Part shown: one piece after another, positions 5,488 through 5,542 of the stretch
Layout: every line of letters starts with the position of its first letter
Numbering within the stretch: the first letter of the stretch is position 1
Assembly: GCA_004555535.1 (NCBI GenBank)
Contig: SFHU01000152.1
Location: 1-5,542, forward strand
Origin: Clostridiales bacterium
Lineage (GTDB): Bacteria; Bacillota; Clostridia; Christensenellales; Aristaeellaceae
Direction of reading: 5' to 3'
Length of the DNA stretch: 5,542 bases
Translations under genes and position numbers: made by a program
Notes under the pieces: model-generated
Database searches by the model: none
What the model saw: only the letters and a program-made list of their open reading frames with translations
Told to the model about the DNA's origin: nothing

Positions 5488-5542
5488 GGTTGTTCCGGCA
5501 TGGCCGGGATCAGTTCAATCAGCGGCTCCCTTTCAGACGGGG
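5467..5542 (+). promoter_or_regulatory. Predicted attenuator RNA: antiterminator pairing and 5' half of a terminator
   Basis: CGTCTGA occurs twice (5467-5473 and 5481-5487), the second containing the leader stop codon. Its exact complement TCAGACG lies at 5533-5539. Between them CCGGC (5495-5499) and GCCGG (5503-5507) form a small hairpin. A ribosome stalled on the Tyr run (5440-5451) would leave both CGTCTGA copies free to pair with 5533-5539 as an antiterminator. A ribosome reaching the stop codon would cover them and free the 5521-5542 segment for a terminator. The terminator's 3' arm and T-run would lie beyond the window, so this is a model from pairing only. Confidence 0.55.

Overview
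The window looks like part of the chromosome of a GC-rich, probably spore-forming member of the Clostridia (Firmicutes). The evidence is a CwlD-like cortex amidase, a clear stage-0 sigma factor H, mini-ribonuclease III and Rae1/YacP, all coded with strongly G/C-biased third positions. No gene here allows a genus call; a Christensenellales- or Oscillospirales-like gut bacterium is only a guess.

Layout. Positions 1-289 are non-coding. They hold a dense run of DnaA-box-like 9-mers, most in the same orientation and five of them spaced 10-12 bp apart, together with A/T-rich patches that stand out in this GC-rich DNA. This is probably chromosomal oriC or its edge, cut by the left end of the window. 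The membrane-anchored CwlD-family amidase follows (290-1102). Positions 1103-1533 carry no convincing gene but contain several hairpins that can pair in competing ways, a 17-bp near-palindrome, and a good extended -10 promoter for the next genes.

From 1534 to 5203 lies a compact same-strand cluster: mrnC (23S rRNA maturation), thyX (flavin-dependent dTMP synthesis), rlmB (23S rRNA 2'-O-methylation, with an unusual N-terminal tail of eight 12-residue repeats), rae1/yacP (ribosome-associated mRNA endonuclease) and sigH. Apart from the 55-bp thyX-rlmB gap, adjacent genes overlap or nearly touch, so they are probably cotranscribed from the promoter at 1439-1467. Apart from thyX and sigH the theme is ribosome and RNA maturation. 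The order mrnC-rlmB-yacP-sigH is the classic Firmicutes arrangement; cysS, often found upstream, is absent here.

The last 340 bases are the most interesting. After sigH come two tandem near-perfect sigma-A promoters (each with TTGACA and a 17-nt spacer). They precede a strong Shine-Dalgarno sequence and an unlisted 46-codon ORF whose centre is a run of Phe and Tyr codons (FFSVLFFYRGFYYYY). The leader ORF is followed by repeated CGTCTGA sequences, one containing its stop codon, and a downstream complement TCAGACG. This is the architecture of a ribosome-stalling transcription attenuator that senses Phe/Tyr supply. The regulated gene, probably in aromatic amino-acid biosynthesis or tRNA charging, and most of the predicted terminator lie beyond the right edge.
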